A stretch of DNA of 64,000 nucleotides. Origin: Numida meleagris (taxonomy: Eukaryota; Chordata; Aves; Galliformes; Numididae). Shown piece after piece: positions 34,921-48,024 of the stretch. Position numbers and translations under genes: made by a program. The DNA is taken from positions 33,126,260-33,190,259 of the forward strand of contig NC_034411.1 in assembly GCF_002078875.1 (NCBI RefSeq). Direction: 5' to 3'. A model generated the notes under the pieces. That model saw only the letters and a program-made list of their open reading frames with translations. It did no database searches and was not told where the DNA came from. The first letter of the stretch is position 1. Every line of letters starts with the position of its first letter.

Positions 34921-35998
34921 GTTTTTGTTTATTTTCTTACATAATAAATGAGTAAAAAATTTGATGAATTAAAAAATGTTTAAACGCGCCCTCATTTGGG
35001 GAGTAAACCTAGAGCAGTAAAATGCTGCATTAGTGAATCACTTCCCAGCATAGGGAGTATAGCAAAGTCCTGTCTCCTACATTCTGCCTACAGCAGCCCC
35101 TGTTTCTCCAGACTTTCCCTTTGGCACCAGAATTTCATGCTAAGTAATTAGTGTACCAGATGTGAAGAACATTATTTTTTCTGAAAGATTCAAAAGAGCT
35201 TTTCTTTTCTTTGGAATCCCATCAAAATTGGTTTTGCCAACTTTAGATGGTCTCCACCCAGTCCTGGTTAAAGTTGAGTCTGATAATTTTTGTTTAAGTA
35301 AATAAAGCAAAATCATCAATCATACCATTAGGTCATGCAGGACAGAAAGGTCTAAGGTGATAAGGAGCCAATCACCTGATGTGCTGCTATATGAATACGT
35401 CTGTTAATAAGGAGTTGGATAAAGCTGTTTCACAAAGTCATATTCCCAGACTTTCTGGCTCTGTCTTGTATAATACACAAATCCGGATGGAGTCACAAAA
35501 TATGAAATTGTGTAATGGGCAGCCCTGTAAGGTCCATGCTTGAGCTGCTGGTGTTAACATGGGATGCTACATGTAGAACTACAGCCAATTACTCAGCAAG
35601 CTAAATGTGGCATCCATTGTGCTGCTGATTGTGGGCAGAACTAACCTGTTTCCAGAATACTTCAAATTAACAAATTCTGTGTGATTGTATGAATACAGGC
35701 TATAAATCAATTTTCACCAAACTTCAGCATGAACCATAGCCATAAGCAAGGAACAGCAAACTAGGTGACATGAAGTATCTTTCATCAAGGAAATCTCATG
35801 GAAATCAGAGCCATACTGCAAAGATAAAGAAGTCATTCAGGGTTTCATGAAAGAACTATCCCGGTGGCACGCGAGCTCCAAGTAGGTCTCTTAGCCATAA
35901 TACCTAGTCCCCCTTCTGAGGAAGGAGTAGCCAGCTCAAGTACTCAGGCATACAGCGTGTCTTCACTGGCCATATTCTAAGATCAGATATATACCATG
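34921..35998. other. Gene-free stretch
   Basis: I see nothing recognisable here. GC content rises somewhat towards 35.9 kb, where the long minus-strand open frame begins. Confidence 0.45.
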
Positions 35999-36715
35999 TC
36001 ATGGGAAACCTACAGCCACTGTATCTACACATCCTGGAAAAAGGAGCAGAGGAGATGATACTGAGCCCCCTGAACTGAACGTTAAGGATCTGAATGTACA
36101 GAAATGCAGCTCACAGGTGAAAGGGTGTACATGGAAATTGTGAGTACTGTGAAGGCTATGATGACCACTCTTGGCACACTCAGTCAGTACCAACCACGCT
36201 GTCTCAGTAAATAAAGCACAAACATCCTTACTTCTTTGCTCATTCTCTGTCCCATCAGAGAAAATGCCTACAGGAGCTGTCACAAGGCATAGCTTTGACA
36301 ATACCCTTTCCATGTGCTGATCTATGCACCAGACAGCATGCAGAAAGGATGGAGAGCTGGGTGGGTCTCCTGAACGGCCACAGTCATTCTTACCACAAGC
36401 CTGGGTTAGCCCAGCTTCCACAGTTCTCTCCCTTGGCTGCCCCCCAGCAACAGTAAGTAGCCCTACACGCATTTCTGCAGGGTTAGTAACTTCCAAATAT
36501 ATGGCAGTCAGTCTCTCACCAACCCTATGTTTCCTTGTCTGGGTTTCACTTTGATCTCTGTTCACAAATGAATGCAATAAAATCAATTCTATGTCACATC
36601 TCAGACTGGCAAGACAATCTGGCACAGGTTTGTTTCTCTGTGAAGACAGTCCCCAGCAACCACCATCCACTCTTTCTGCCCATCTTCTTCCCTCTTGACA
36701 ACATTCACACACCAA
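35999..36715 (-). CDS. 238-codon open frame of unknown meaning, possibly spurious
   Basis: This is the longest open frame in the window apart from the retroviral pol. I do not recognise the product. The frame opens with Met-Val-Cys-Glu-Cys-Cys, is moderately rich in Cys, Ser and Thr, and has a weakly hydrophobic C-terminal stretch. I see no clear signal peptide, membrane segment, zinc-finger spacing or catalytic motif. The opposite strand is also fairly open at 36324-36554 and 36535-36765, which is typical of stop-poor composition and argues against real coding. No splice or promoter context is evident. It may be a decayed retroelement piece or a chance open frame. Confidence 0.12.
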   Translation of the reverse strand: MVCECCQEGRRWAERVDGGCWGLSSQRNKPVPDCLASLRCDIELILLHSFVNRDQSETQTRKHRVGERLTAIYLEVTNPAEMRVGLLTVAGGQPRERTVEAGLTQACGKNDCGRSGDPPSSPSFLHAVWCIDQHMERVLSKLCLVTAPVGIFSDGTENEQRSKDVCALFTETAWLVLTECAKSGHHSLHSTHNFHVHPFTCELHFCTFRSLTFSSGGSVSSPLLLFPGCVDTVAVGFP

Positions 36716-36765
36716 GCAATATATCTTACAGCTTTCCCAACAGTTTCAAAGTTGTAAATTATTGA

Positions 36766-39700
36766 TCTTGATTTGGCTAGGGCATGTAAGCCAAGTTTTC
36801 AACTACTTTTGTATTATCCCTGTGTCAGTGTGCACAGTTTTTGACAATCTCAAGCTTATCATGGTAAGTTTTATCCCCCAAAACAGTGGAGTTCTTTCTC
36901 ACAGAAAAGATCACTTGTTCGGCATAGTCTTACTCCTTGAGCCATACCCTACTGAAGAAAGCACAGTCCATCACCTTGAGTTTTAAAATTATAAATATGC
37001 AATCCCAGTGATCAAATTAAGGAAGACAGACAATGGAGGCTGAATCCTTAACCACAGTCTTATTGGCGGACACTTTACAAACACACAGACCTTCTTCAGC
37101 TGCACAACAGCAACCCTTCTACATTGCTTTTCTTGAAAGTACATGGTTCAAAGAGCAGTGATTCATTATTGTTACCCCTATTGGCAGTCGAGGACTACAT
37201 AGGCCATCATTGTCACAGCATTCTTAACAGGATGAAGAAAGGAGAAGACTAATATTTGAAATAATCTTCCAAAAATAACACTTCTGAAGACAGACTAAGT
37301 GCTTACCGTTGTTTCTACATTAGTTAAAATCTGATCTAAAAGGGAAGGATTTTTCCTATTTCCATATTGTCTTTAAGTGAAAAGACTTGAAACAATTTTA
37401 CTGTGAAACACCTCTCCAGCCCAAGTTGTTTGGCTAGTATGCCAGGACACTGCTAAAATGTCCCACTCATAAAAAAAACACGTAACAGCGAACAGGATAT
37501 CTACCACTGGAAATAGTCTAATCCTCTCACACCTCATGGTCCAAAAAGCGTCCAGCACAATAAGCTTGCAGGCAGGTTGGTCAGTTTCATTTAAACAGAA
37601 ATTATTTCATGCTGCTGCGATCTGCTATCAGAAAACGGCCTCCACAGAGGCAGTATCCAGCAGGCAACTAATACAGGATGGGCAAATGATCTTGTGTGTT
37701 ATCATTCATGTTATCATTGTTAAAAAGAAGACTTTTTCTCCATTCTCACTGCTGTAACTTGCAAAACAAGCAAGGTGACATTTTGAATCCTTTGCTTTGC
37801 TTTGTTGATTAAATGCAAACTGTTTCTCCTTGTGTACGTACATGTGGCTACTTATTACTGCGTCTTGTGCCCAACAGCAACAAAATTCTTTCTTTTTCAT
37901 CAATAGGAAAGCCTAAAACAATTTCTAGATCATACTCTCCTCTATAAGAAAAATGTGAATTATGCAGTGAAGAGAGCCCGCAGCTACTTGCATCAGTTAG
38001 CTTTTTCCCAAACAGTCTCTGCGATGTTTATCTCTACTTTCATTACCCCAAGATGACATTAATGCCATTCAGTGCTGACTGGTCTGCTTGATAAAACTAA
38101 GCATAAACCCAGGCTGATGTAGAATCTGACTGACAGTTTTCAGAAGAAAAGCAAAAGCTAGGAGCATGTCACCCCCCTAGGAAGAGGTGCTCTTTGCTGC
38201 CAGTTAAATATATGAATTTTAAAATGGTTATGTTTGATACGCTGCATAGAATTTTACATCACCTTATTATAGCCTATATCACTTTCTCATGTTCATGAAT
38301 GTCTGAGATAGTGATCTGTCAAATCACAGGAGCTGAAGTTCCTTTGCAAAGTATAAATAGCATACTGTCAGTGAGTAGCAAGCAGTGCTTCAAAGGAAAA
38401 CACCTTCATGAGGGAGGGGAGAACAAAAGAGCAGGACAGAGAATGAGGATGCTACTTCAAAATGAATGTTCAGGGTAGCTGACAACAGCTGTTGCTCCAT
38501 TATACTCTGTGTCTTGCAAGAGGCAGAATTCTGAAGAAAAAATGCTTTTTTGTGTAGCACTAAGTACGATAAACACAAATATAAGCCGTAGATTTGTGTT
38601 GTAAGGAGAATTTGAAGAATTATACTTTAATTTGCGCCCACTTCTTTTCATTATTGTTTGCCAAAGATTTGTGTTTCGATAGATTCCATCCCATTCTAGA
38701 CGTTGTCATGAAAACTGAGGTTTCAGGGGCTAGTTACAGCTTAGGCTTTTGACACTAAAGTCAGGTAACAATTTCAGTAAATGTACAAACAATCAAAATA
38801 TTTTTTTGGACCACAGCTTTGGTCCAAATCGGAAGAAACTATTGGTTTGGATGACTCAAATAGGTAAGATTTTCGGAAACAAGAGAAAAGCATGAACTGG
38901 TAGAAATTAATTGCTTCAAAATTGCCATAGCATTTTTACATACTCAGATTAGTTTTTTTTACTGTCTGTATTGACACACAGCTTTTGTAAAGGAGCTCCA
39001 GAAGATAAAAAGTGATTCAAAAGAAAATGAAATATTTTCTGTACTGGCCCAAATCAATTATCTGAATGCTATACATTCTTTCATTTTTCTGTAAGTTTCT
39101 CATAATCCTAAAAAACTTGCTTTTTCCTTTAACCTCTTATTCAAAGTCACCAAATTCTTCATCAGATTCATTCCTTGTCCAGTTACACTTGGCACCATAA
39201 AGGCATTTAAGATAACAGAATATTGGTCTAAAGTATTGGTGATGATAAAAATGAAATGCCTATGATACACCATCATTATCTTAAATTTGCCACTGGAGAT
39301 GAAGGGCCATTCTTTCAGAACCGCTGTTATAAACTGTCTGCCAATTCCAGCTATTGTATTGTATGGTCTACTCACCTCCCCAGTATAGTTTGTTCAATTA
39401 ATTTGAAATCCTGTGATCCTTCACAATTCCATTTCTCCTTTCTATTACTTGATGTGTTCATTTTCCTGAGCAGCCACACAACATTGCACATGAACTGCCC
39501 GCATACATTTAACTGGTTTCCTTTTTCTTTTTTCCTTTTACATAATTTTTTGCTCTTGTTTGAAAGCAAATAGTTTTCATCTAAATCTCTTTATTTCCTC
39601 CCAATGTTTCCTTATGCCTAACCTTTTATTATCTTTTCTTATTCTCTATTTATTTTCCTCTTGTTATGCTTCATATTAAAATTCCCTGAGCTGTCTTTCT

Positions 39701-42700
39701 TGCAAATAAAAAAAGGTAGATTTGCAAGTTGTGGGTTGTGTTTCCCTTAATGGCAGATAATTCTCTTACCTGCATTGTGCCATCTGTTGCTGCCTGTTTG
39801 CAAGCAAAATTAAAGCAGCACTCTGGCTACATCATCATGGACAGATCACCGAAGACAGCTATTCAGTGAGCAGTATGGTCAGAAAAGCAAATGAGATATG
39901 AGCCTGCAGTAGGGAGGAAGTACCGAATAATGCTGGCTTGATTTCTGGAGATGCTGAGCATTTATTTCTCGCACTCAACTTTGACAAGTGAAACAGGGCT
40001 TTTGTACCTCTGCAAATAAACCAGCACCCTTCCATGGACCCTGAGTTCCAGCTGCAGCCAGTCTTTCCTGCACATCCATGCATACAGGGGACCTGGGTGT
40101 CCTCGAATGTAAATTCAGCACTCCAAGTCTCTATGTGTTGGGGTGTGTCCAATGGTTGCTTCAGGTGACAATTTTACAAACAAAAGAGCAACAAAGAAAT
40201 GCCCATAGTGGGATGTGGAAAAAAAATATTGTTCCCACAGTGTCTAAGTGGACAGCTCAGAGAGGAGAGAGGAATCTGTAGCCATTCTGGATAAATCTTA
40301 TCTCTAAACTAAAGTCTCCCAGTGTCATAACAGCTGTTACAATACTTGTCATAACACTTTTTCCATAGTGGTACCGTATATATTTCAGCTTTATAGAAAC
40401 ATTTATTCAGCCACACATACCTCAGTCTTCTTCCAAGTTCAGATCTCATGTACTTCATCTCTTCTGTCCCTCTGCCCAGAGTCTGGAAGCTATTCCCTAA
40501 AGCCAAATTTCAACAACAGCTGTCAGCACATGTCAAGACACGCAAACTTAAAATGGGACAAACTTCTCCTAAGGTTTAATTCACCTGGTTGGCATGCGTC
40601 AAGGGAAACATGTCATGTTCACACATGGCTTTTTGTTATAAAGTACTACCTGTCATGTGACATGGTCATAAGTTAACTCCTAGTCTAAAAGGAGCCTGAA
40701 GTGAGGTAAGATCATTCCAAAAGAATGTAGTGTAAAATTCACACGAGGGAAAGGAGCATAAATCTATCTGGTCTTCAAAACATACTGTTTTCATATTTCT
40801 CACTGTTCACTGGAACAGATATTCCACTGTTTAAGGTAACATGTGATAAAAAAATGCAGGATGTACTAGTATCTTGTAGTATTGGCCCTTAAAGTCTTGC
40901 CAATCATACCAAAATCCAACAGTTTTGCTTAACTTGCTTTGTTGTTTTTGTTTGTTTGTTTGTTTTTAGTTCATAGGAAAAGAAGTAATTTCAATACTGC
41001 AAGTAGTGGAAAATTCTAAATGTAACTGGTGATTTAGACACAGTTATCTCAACTCATTTTTCAGATTTCTTACTTACGTGGCAGGGATTAAGCAGGTACT
41101 TGGCTTGAATAAGGAACACTGGTAGCTCTGACCAAGAGGTATTGCCTCAGATGTCCACCTTCCTGAAGTCCTCTGCAGACCACTGAAACATTTTCTGCAG
41201 GAATGATGGAATAAATGATCACTGACTGCTGGACTCCTTTCCCTTTGGTGGGCCAAAGAAAGGGCAAGCTGAGGATGGTGAATCTGAGCCAAGGCTGAGA
41301 AAGTCGTGTCTTGATTTCAATTAGCAGTTAATTACTGCCCACTTGTGGCAAAATGGCAGTGGCTTGGTTGGGCTGAGAGGAAAAAATTGACAGTCACACA
41401 GCTGATACCAGGCTGTGACTGTGACAGATCTCCAAGATTTAATGGTGAGATCATGGTTTCCTTCCTCTTCTCCTGTCATCATCACCAAAGCACTGAGAAA
41501 GGTGGCTTACTGGAAGACACTCAACTATATAAAATATTATTTCTGCTGCAAAGCTTGAAATAGTTAAATACTTTGCATAGCACCAGCACAGAACAACATA
41601 AACACACCCTTGCAAAGTAGAATAGTTCATAGTAAAGAATTCCTACAAAAAGTTAGAGCAAAAATCCTGCTAAACAGCTATATTTTTCTCTCTTATTTAC
41701 AGGGTAAATTGGAAGATCCTAGGGTTATTGCGCACTAATGAATAACCTGCTAGCAAATACTATTTTGGAAACAGTGGGTCCACATTTCTTCCAGCCAGCA
41801 CTTAGAGATGAATGCGTATGAATGATCTATCTCCTTATATATGAATGAACGTGAAGTAATTTTAGCAGCTTAACATTACACTAGTCTTTTGAGATAGTAG
41901 CGCTAGCTGCTCCTTGCAAATCAAGAGCCTGAGAGCTCTAAGAGTCAGGCTTGTGAAATATTAAAAAAAAAAAAAATTACTACCTGAAATGTTTAACTGT
42001 TTTGTGAAATGGGCAGCAACTCAAGGCTGATTTGTTGTTTTAAGGCCTATTTCATGGAATCCTGCAATCCTCAGCGGCATACATCAAAGACCTTTCAGTT
42101 CAGAGGCCTGCAAAACTAGAGACTGGAAAATTCAAGATCAGTGAAGGGAGTGGAATGGTATTATATCACTCCTGAAATATTATATTACATCTGTTATGTG
42201 TAGCACTTCTCAGCAAGGGCAGCTTTGCTGGAGTAGTTACTATGCCTTTCATTCTCAAATGGTAATTTCAATACACTTGTTATTTTCCTCCTCATTTTAC
42301 AATATGGAAACTAAGGAACAAAATAATTAGACAGCTTATTTTCAAAGGTGTTGAGCATGCCTGCTTCAGCTCAAGTTAATGGTACTTTTTCAAATCAGAT
42401 TGTAAACCATATCTGAAATCATAGTATTCTGCTGGACTGGCAACAGAAGTAGAAGCCAGAGCTCTTGTCCCCTAATTTTTGCTTTAGGCAGCAGTTTTTA
42501 CCCTTCTAAAGATAGACCTTTCTATTTTGCTAGAAAAATGGAAACATTTGGCTTGTGACACCATGTTAATAAATGATTTGGGTTCTCTTTGATCACATTC
42601 CTAGCTTTCCATTGGCAAGAAAAGTGAAACATTCTTCACAACAGTAATTCTATGAGATGAGCTTGTAGAGCACACATTTATTAGGGGCAGTCCCTAAAAC

Positions 42701-44479
42701 CGTTAGCCAGATAACATTACATTTTGCCCCCATTATATTTGCCTCATCTACTTTTTTGTCTCATCTGTCAGCAATTAACAGCTAAGCCAAGCGTACATTC
42801 TCCAATTCAATTCACAGTAACACAGGTCTTTAAAACCTACAGAGGAAGCACACAAGGTGTTCATGTATTGAAGTGATAAATGTAGCATTAATTAATTACA
42901 TGATTTTGCTGCTGTAGGGCCAGCTATAGCCCCTACTATTAATATGGGCTCCAGAGAATTTCCACTGGAGAAAGCGAGGATTTGCAAAATATCTGTGGCA
43001 TGAACTACTCATGCAGAACTTCTATTGATTCTGATGTGCGTGAATGGCAAGAAACAGCTAGCTGCAAGAGTGTAAAATGAAAAACAGTCATAAAGGACCA
43101 ATGTTTAGGGAACATATAAATTAGTTAAAGAACTCTAAATCAAAACAATGATGAAAAATAATGGAATAAAATATCAGCTAGTCAATATTCCGTAGGAATC
43201 ACTGCAGTGGGAGCATTCACTTGAGCTAGTATTTTATAACGGAAGGTTGAATATCTGAAAATAATGAGCCATAATAATTGATCCCAGCTGTAATGAAAAC
43301 ATCACTTAGTATTTCTATTCCAGTCCTCTTTGGCACTGATCTTGATTTGGGAGTGATAAAAAACAGCTTTAGCATTAAACAGAAAGTGATGAACAACTGA
43401 TGACCTTTGACAATGAAATCTCCATGACTTCAATATTTGAATTTGGTCTGACTGTTCTTTCAGAGACCATTGTTGTAGATAGGATGATGTTCATTTTGTC
43501 CCCAAGACTGAAACCTGGGGATGTGAATATGGATTTGAGGATGAAATGAATCCCAGTGGGAGAGGGGAATAACCCAGTCCTTGTCAATGAGAAACATTCC
43601 TGCCAGAATTCAGCTGAAAAAGAACTAGGACAATGGTGCAAAACTGAGGAAGATGCAGGACTGCAGCTGATCTTCAATGGAATATGCCTGATCTGCTTCA
43701 GCAAAGTTATGAACTGGCACAGAATTCACAGACTGGACTGCCAAGCAAATGAAAAACTCTCCAATTTAATTTTAAGAAATAAAATATCTTTTTTTTCTGG
43801 AGTGATCAAACTTTCCATGGTTAGATGATAAAAATAATACCAATTAGGGGGCAAATTTGCCTCAGCATAATAGCATAAGGTATTTTATTCTACTGAATAA
43901 AAAAATGAAAAGTTGCCTTTGACAAATAACGGGGACACTGTAGAAAAACTGGCTATAGAAAATTAACTCAGGCAGAGTGATCAGGAATCAGTTTAGTCCA
44001 AATTCATAACTGAGATTCTTTAGTTCAAAAGAAGACACTTTGATAAAAGAACATAAAATGTAGAGTTGAATGGATGAGAAACTTCGGGATTTGAATAGAG
44101 GGGCACCTAGAATTTTAATTGGATTTTTTTTTAAAAGCTATCCAAAACTTGAATTTTGATCAGGGCAAACAATGAAGCATTGTTGCACACTTGCATACAT
44201 AAAGATAATATAAACAGCAACAGGAAAAAAAAAGAATAGAAAAAAAGATACAGAACAACAACAAAAAATCATCCTGCTGATCAGAGAAGAAAGATAAATA
44301 TTGGAAAATGAGAAGCAGGGATATAAAGTGAGAAATTCCAGAAAGTCAGGTGAGATAGAGACATATCAAAGGATACTAAAAACAGAGATAAAACAAATAA
44401 AAAGCAAACATAGTCCCTCAAAGACTGTTCTGACATTAAGTATTTCTAGTAGATATATGAAACCGATTAAAATAATTTA
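36766..44479. other. Long gene-free stretch
   Basis: I see no gene and no transposon I can name. It holds a TTTG tract at 40946-40967, an A run at about 41961-41974, and a short non-repetitive block at 42885-42970 listed in the findings. Open frames are all near 100 codons or less and look random. Confidence 0.5.
40946..40967 (+). repeat. (TTTG)n microsatellite
   Basis: About five TTTG units, slightly imperfect at both ends. Confidence 0.85.
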
Positions 44480-44640
44480 TTACACATTAATAAAGCCTTA
44501 TCCAGAATTTTGTATGCGGCTCTGGTTCTTAACAGAAACCAGTTCCACAGTACGTAAGCAAAGATAATGCTGGTGGGATGACCTTCTGAGAAAAGGCTAA
44601 GAAATTTGGACTTGCCAAAGGCTGAGTGAGACTTCCAGAG
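44480..44640 (+). mobile_element. Possible very old CR1/L3-like LINE remnant
   Basis: Two short pieces resemble the end of a CR1-clade RT in the right order. At about 44490-44530 the frame reads Leu-Ile-Lys-Pro-Tyr-Pro-Glu-Phe-Cys, like the usual Leu-Val-Arg-Pro-x-Leu-Glu-Tyr-Cys. At about 44590-44615 the DNA AAAAGGCTAAGAAATTTGGA resembles the conserved region encoding Arg-Leu-Arg-x-Leu-Gly-Leu. Divergence is much greater than in the other CR1 copies, so this would be an ancient insertion. Confidence 0.45.
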
Positions 44641-47600
44641 ACTGAGGATTCTGAGAGCTAATCCAAAGTACAGACTTCATAACTAAAGAATGACAAGACT
44701 AATCAAATAAATAAATACTGCCCATAAATAAGCTTACACTGGAAATGCACAGATAAGTTTCTAATTATAAGCAGAAAAGCTGAGAACAACTTCCCTGTAG
44801 AAGCACGGAGGCACGAGAAGCACCCTTTACAACAGTAATTACATCAGTTTAAATATCAAAATTCAAAATCACATAATGAAAAGATGAAGAAACATCCACT
44901 GCTTTCCTCTCTCTGTTCTTCATGTCCTTGATACTGTACAGTTTTCCTGTGTTTGTGCTTTGCCCCTATCTTTATCACTCATACTGCATAACTAGCCCAG
45001 AAATATATTTCTTTGATGTAGCAAGGCCAATAACTACTCAAGGGTCAGAACAAGAGACATTGATGAAGATAACGAGCATAGTCAGTGCTGCTGTAGGGAA
45101 ACGGGAGGAGGGAAACAGAATGTGAAAAAAAAATTGAAAATATAAGTAGATTAAACGCTAACCTTCTTGCTTAGGTTCACGAGCCAGCTGCAAATTGTTC
45201 ATTATGGTGAACTAGTTCATTATTATCTAGCATTTCCTGCATCTTCTTCAGAGGCAGCTAGCCCTAGACATTTCTAGCAAAACAACATCAGTTTTCGGTA
45301 CTTGAGTGAAGTAACTGAGTAGGGCGTATTTTATGCAGTTTTTCCATTATCTTTGTTAAGAAGGAGAACAGCTGAGATTCATTTATGCATCAATTACATA
45401 ATTACTGAGTAGGAAGGGGTTCCAGTCATTCCGGCAATTGGTAGTAAAGATGGTAGAGAAATAGTAATAAACAAAAAGCAGAAACTTGATTTTCTTGTTT
45501 GGGGATTTTTTTTTTCTCATTTGTTTGTCTGTCTGTTTTAATTGGTTGTTCTGTTTTGTCTTTGTTTTCCATCATTCGTACCTTCAAGAATGAGAATATC
45601 ACTCCCTTGCTGTAATAAAGAAAGGCTTGAGCTACCATGGTGCACAGGTGTAATTATTAGCAGCAATGCAAGACATAAAGCAGTGAAGAATAAGTATTAC
45701 ATCTTCAGGTGAAAAACAGATCCGTCTACAGAGAAAAACCCAAAAACTCAGCCACAAGCACTGTTTTCTCCATATGCTGCTGGAACTGCAACAGTAGCCG
45801 TGAAGCATGAGCCAAAATTAACTAAACAATGAGTTAAGTAGAATAAAGGTAACCTTAACCTGACACCTGTAACTAAAATATTCATAAATAATGCACAAAT
45901 ATATTCAAAATGATAGGAGTTTGGATTAAAAAACAGAAATACTTTCATTGTAAATAGTTTCTGCAATAGTCAAAAATTCCTTGTATTTTAACTTCTTATG
46001 GGGCAATGGGGTCTAGAGCTCAGTTTTAACACGGTATTCTCCACTTAAGTTCAAGGTAGAAGTTCTCATTTGGCTTGGAAATGTATTCAGGGGAGGTACT
46101 ATATAAAGCCTAATTTAAATACTTTAGAATAAATTACAAATCTGTCCATTTAAAGACTAATTATTCTTCAGCAGCTATTCATTTACATCAGAATGAAAAC
46201 AAAAACACTGAATCTAAGATAATTTTCAGAGGTAATACTATATATGTACAAAATACAAACAAGAAATCAGTAGTAGAAAAGATCGCATTAAGTTACATGC
46301 TCATTTTCAACTCAGTAAAAAGAAAAGCACAGTGTGGAAGTGATAAGTCTAAGTGATGTCCTTTCTATGTGTGCACTGAAACAATTCATTATTCATAGAA
46401 AATTGTAAGAAAAAACCTGTCACTCACACTCTCTATGTGAGAGCAAAATACCTGCTCACAAATAATAGGAGGAATTATGACTAACAATCTACACAGAAAC
46501 TCAGAGAAGTCCAAATTTGTAACACCTGCGAACACAACTTCACAGGCCACTAAAATTACCTTTGACACACTGGAATATATTCAGGTGAGCGCACCTATTT
46601 CTATTGGGACTCCAAATATGTTAAGTAATTCCATAAGCCGTGTTTTTAATGGAGGAACAGCCATCAGACTCACCATTCCCACTGTTTATCATTGCTTAGA
46701 CAGATCTGTGGCTCAAGGAAAGAATTTAATGTATTTTAGTTTTCTTTAATGAGACAAGAGTCCTTGGTGACATTTACTTATCCTTCTAGAAATATCTGCA
46801 TCCCTTTTTACCAATTCCATTGAGCCAAAAAAATGTTAGAATACCTGTTTTACTCTGTCCTTTTCTTTCCTTTAACTGCTATGGTGCTGATGGGTCATGC
46901 AACCTCAGTCCTGCTGATGACACTTCTATAAGGAGAGTTTTAGTTCCTTCTTGCTTCTCAGAGATGAGCACATCACTTCTCTTTGAAATAATAAAAAAAA
47001 AAAAAAAAAAAAAAGAGAAAGAATCATGTGGTGGTGATTTGCTGAAGAAGATAAAAGTGTACCACAAAGACTGCTTCTGAGAACAATTTGAAACCTGTTG
47101 TCCTAAATTATCACTTCTACACAACAATAACAATAATGTATACATTGAAAAAAAACCTGAAGCACTGGTTGTTCAGAACAACAACAACAAAAAGAAACGT
47201 GCACGTAAAAATACCTTATGCTATGACTCATGTGGAAATGGCATTGTTTGAGGGGAAAATTTTCTGTAGCATTTGACAGAAAGAAAATGTGCAAATCCCT
47301 AACAAGCCTGATTTCTGCTTTTTGGCAGAAAAAAAATTCAGCTGAAAAATTCTTAACCTAGCCCTGATAGCTATTACAAGGAGAATTAAAGATGCAGGCA
47401 GTAGTTTTCAGATCAACAGGAATGTCTTGCTGGAGCAAGATGCTAAGAAAATGAAGAGAGTGCTGATGAAATTATTGTTGCAACAAATGAGATTGATTGT
47501 GATTATAATTTTGTATATTGAGGAGACAATGCCAGAGAGAAAGAATATAAAGAAGCAAATCTTAAGCAAGAGAAGTTAACACATACATTTTCTATGGATG

Positions 47601-47877
47601 TAACAGTTTCTGTGAGTCTCCAGTGGGAGTTAAACACAGTCATGCAAAGGTTACAATCATAACTCAAATGTCAGCTTCCATCGATTAAAGAGAAAACAGC
47701 TTAAGACCAGCATTCAATGAACTTACAAAGGATGTTTCAAAAAAGCTGATCCCACTGAAGTTTTGGGATGTTTCTCTGTAAAAAAGTTAAGCGGTGGGCA
47801 CCAGAAAACGAATCTGAACCTGCCCCAATGTAAAGACACTCTCAAGTAGATATTCACTTCATGTAGTGACATTACTG
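44641..47877. other. Gene-free stretch
   Basis: AT-rich DNA without a recognisable gene. It holds an uninterrupted A run at 46993-47014 and a T-rich/TGTC stretch near 45507-45540. Confidence 0.5.
46993..47014 (+). repeat. Uninterrupted A run of about 22 bp
   Basis: The longest A homopolymer in the window. No LINE or retrocopy body is visible upstream, so it is not clearly a retroposon tail. Confidence 0.85.
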
Positions 47878-48024
47878 AATCATAGAATGGCTTGGGTTGG
47901 AAGGGACCTCAAAGATCAAGTTCAAACTCTCCTGCCACAGACAGGGTTGCTAAGCACTAGGTTAACTACTAGACTGGGCTGCCCAGGGCCCAGTCCAACC
48001 TGGCCTTCAACACAAGCACCCAGG
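47878..48024 (-). mobile_element. CR1 3' end fragment
   Basis: The plus strand reads TCATAGAATGGCTTGGGTTG, then GGAAGGGACCTCAAAGATCA, a CTCCTGCCACAGACAGGG region, GGGCTGCCCAGGGCCC and CCAACCTGGCCTTCAACAC. All are the complement of a CR1 3' untranslated region in the right order. About 147 bp remain before similarity fades. Confidence 0.85.

Noticed and set aside
41074..41292. Possible minus-strand exon ending at a GTAAGTAAG-like donor near 41080
   Set aside because: One splice-like match and a 72-codon frame are not enough; I see no matching acceptor, other exons or recognisable protein.
43375..43828. Opposed open frames of 90-109 codons
   Set aside because: No known family resemblance; probably chance.
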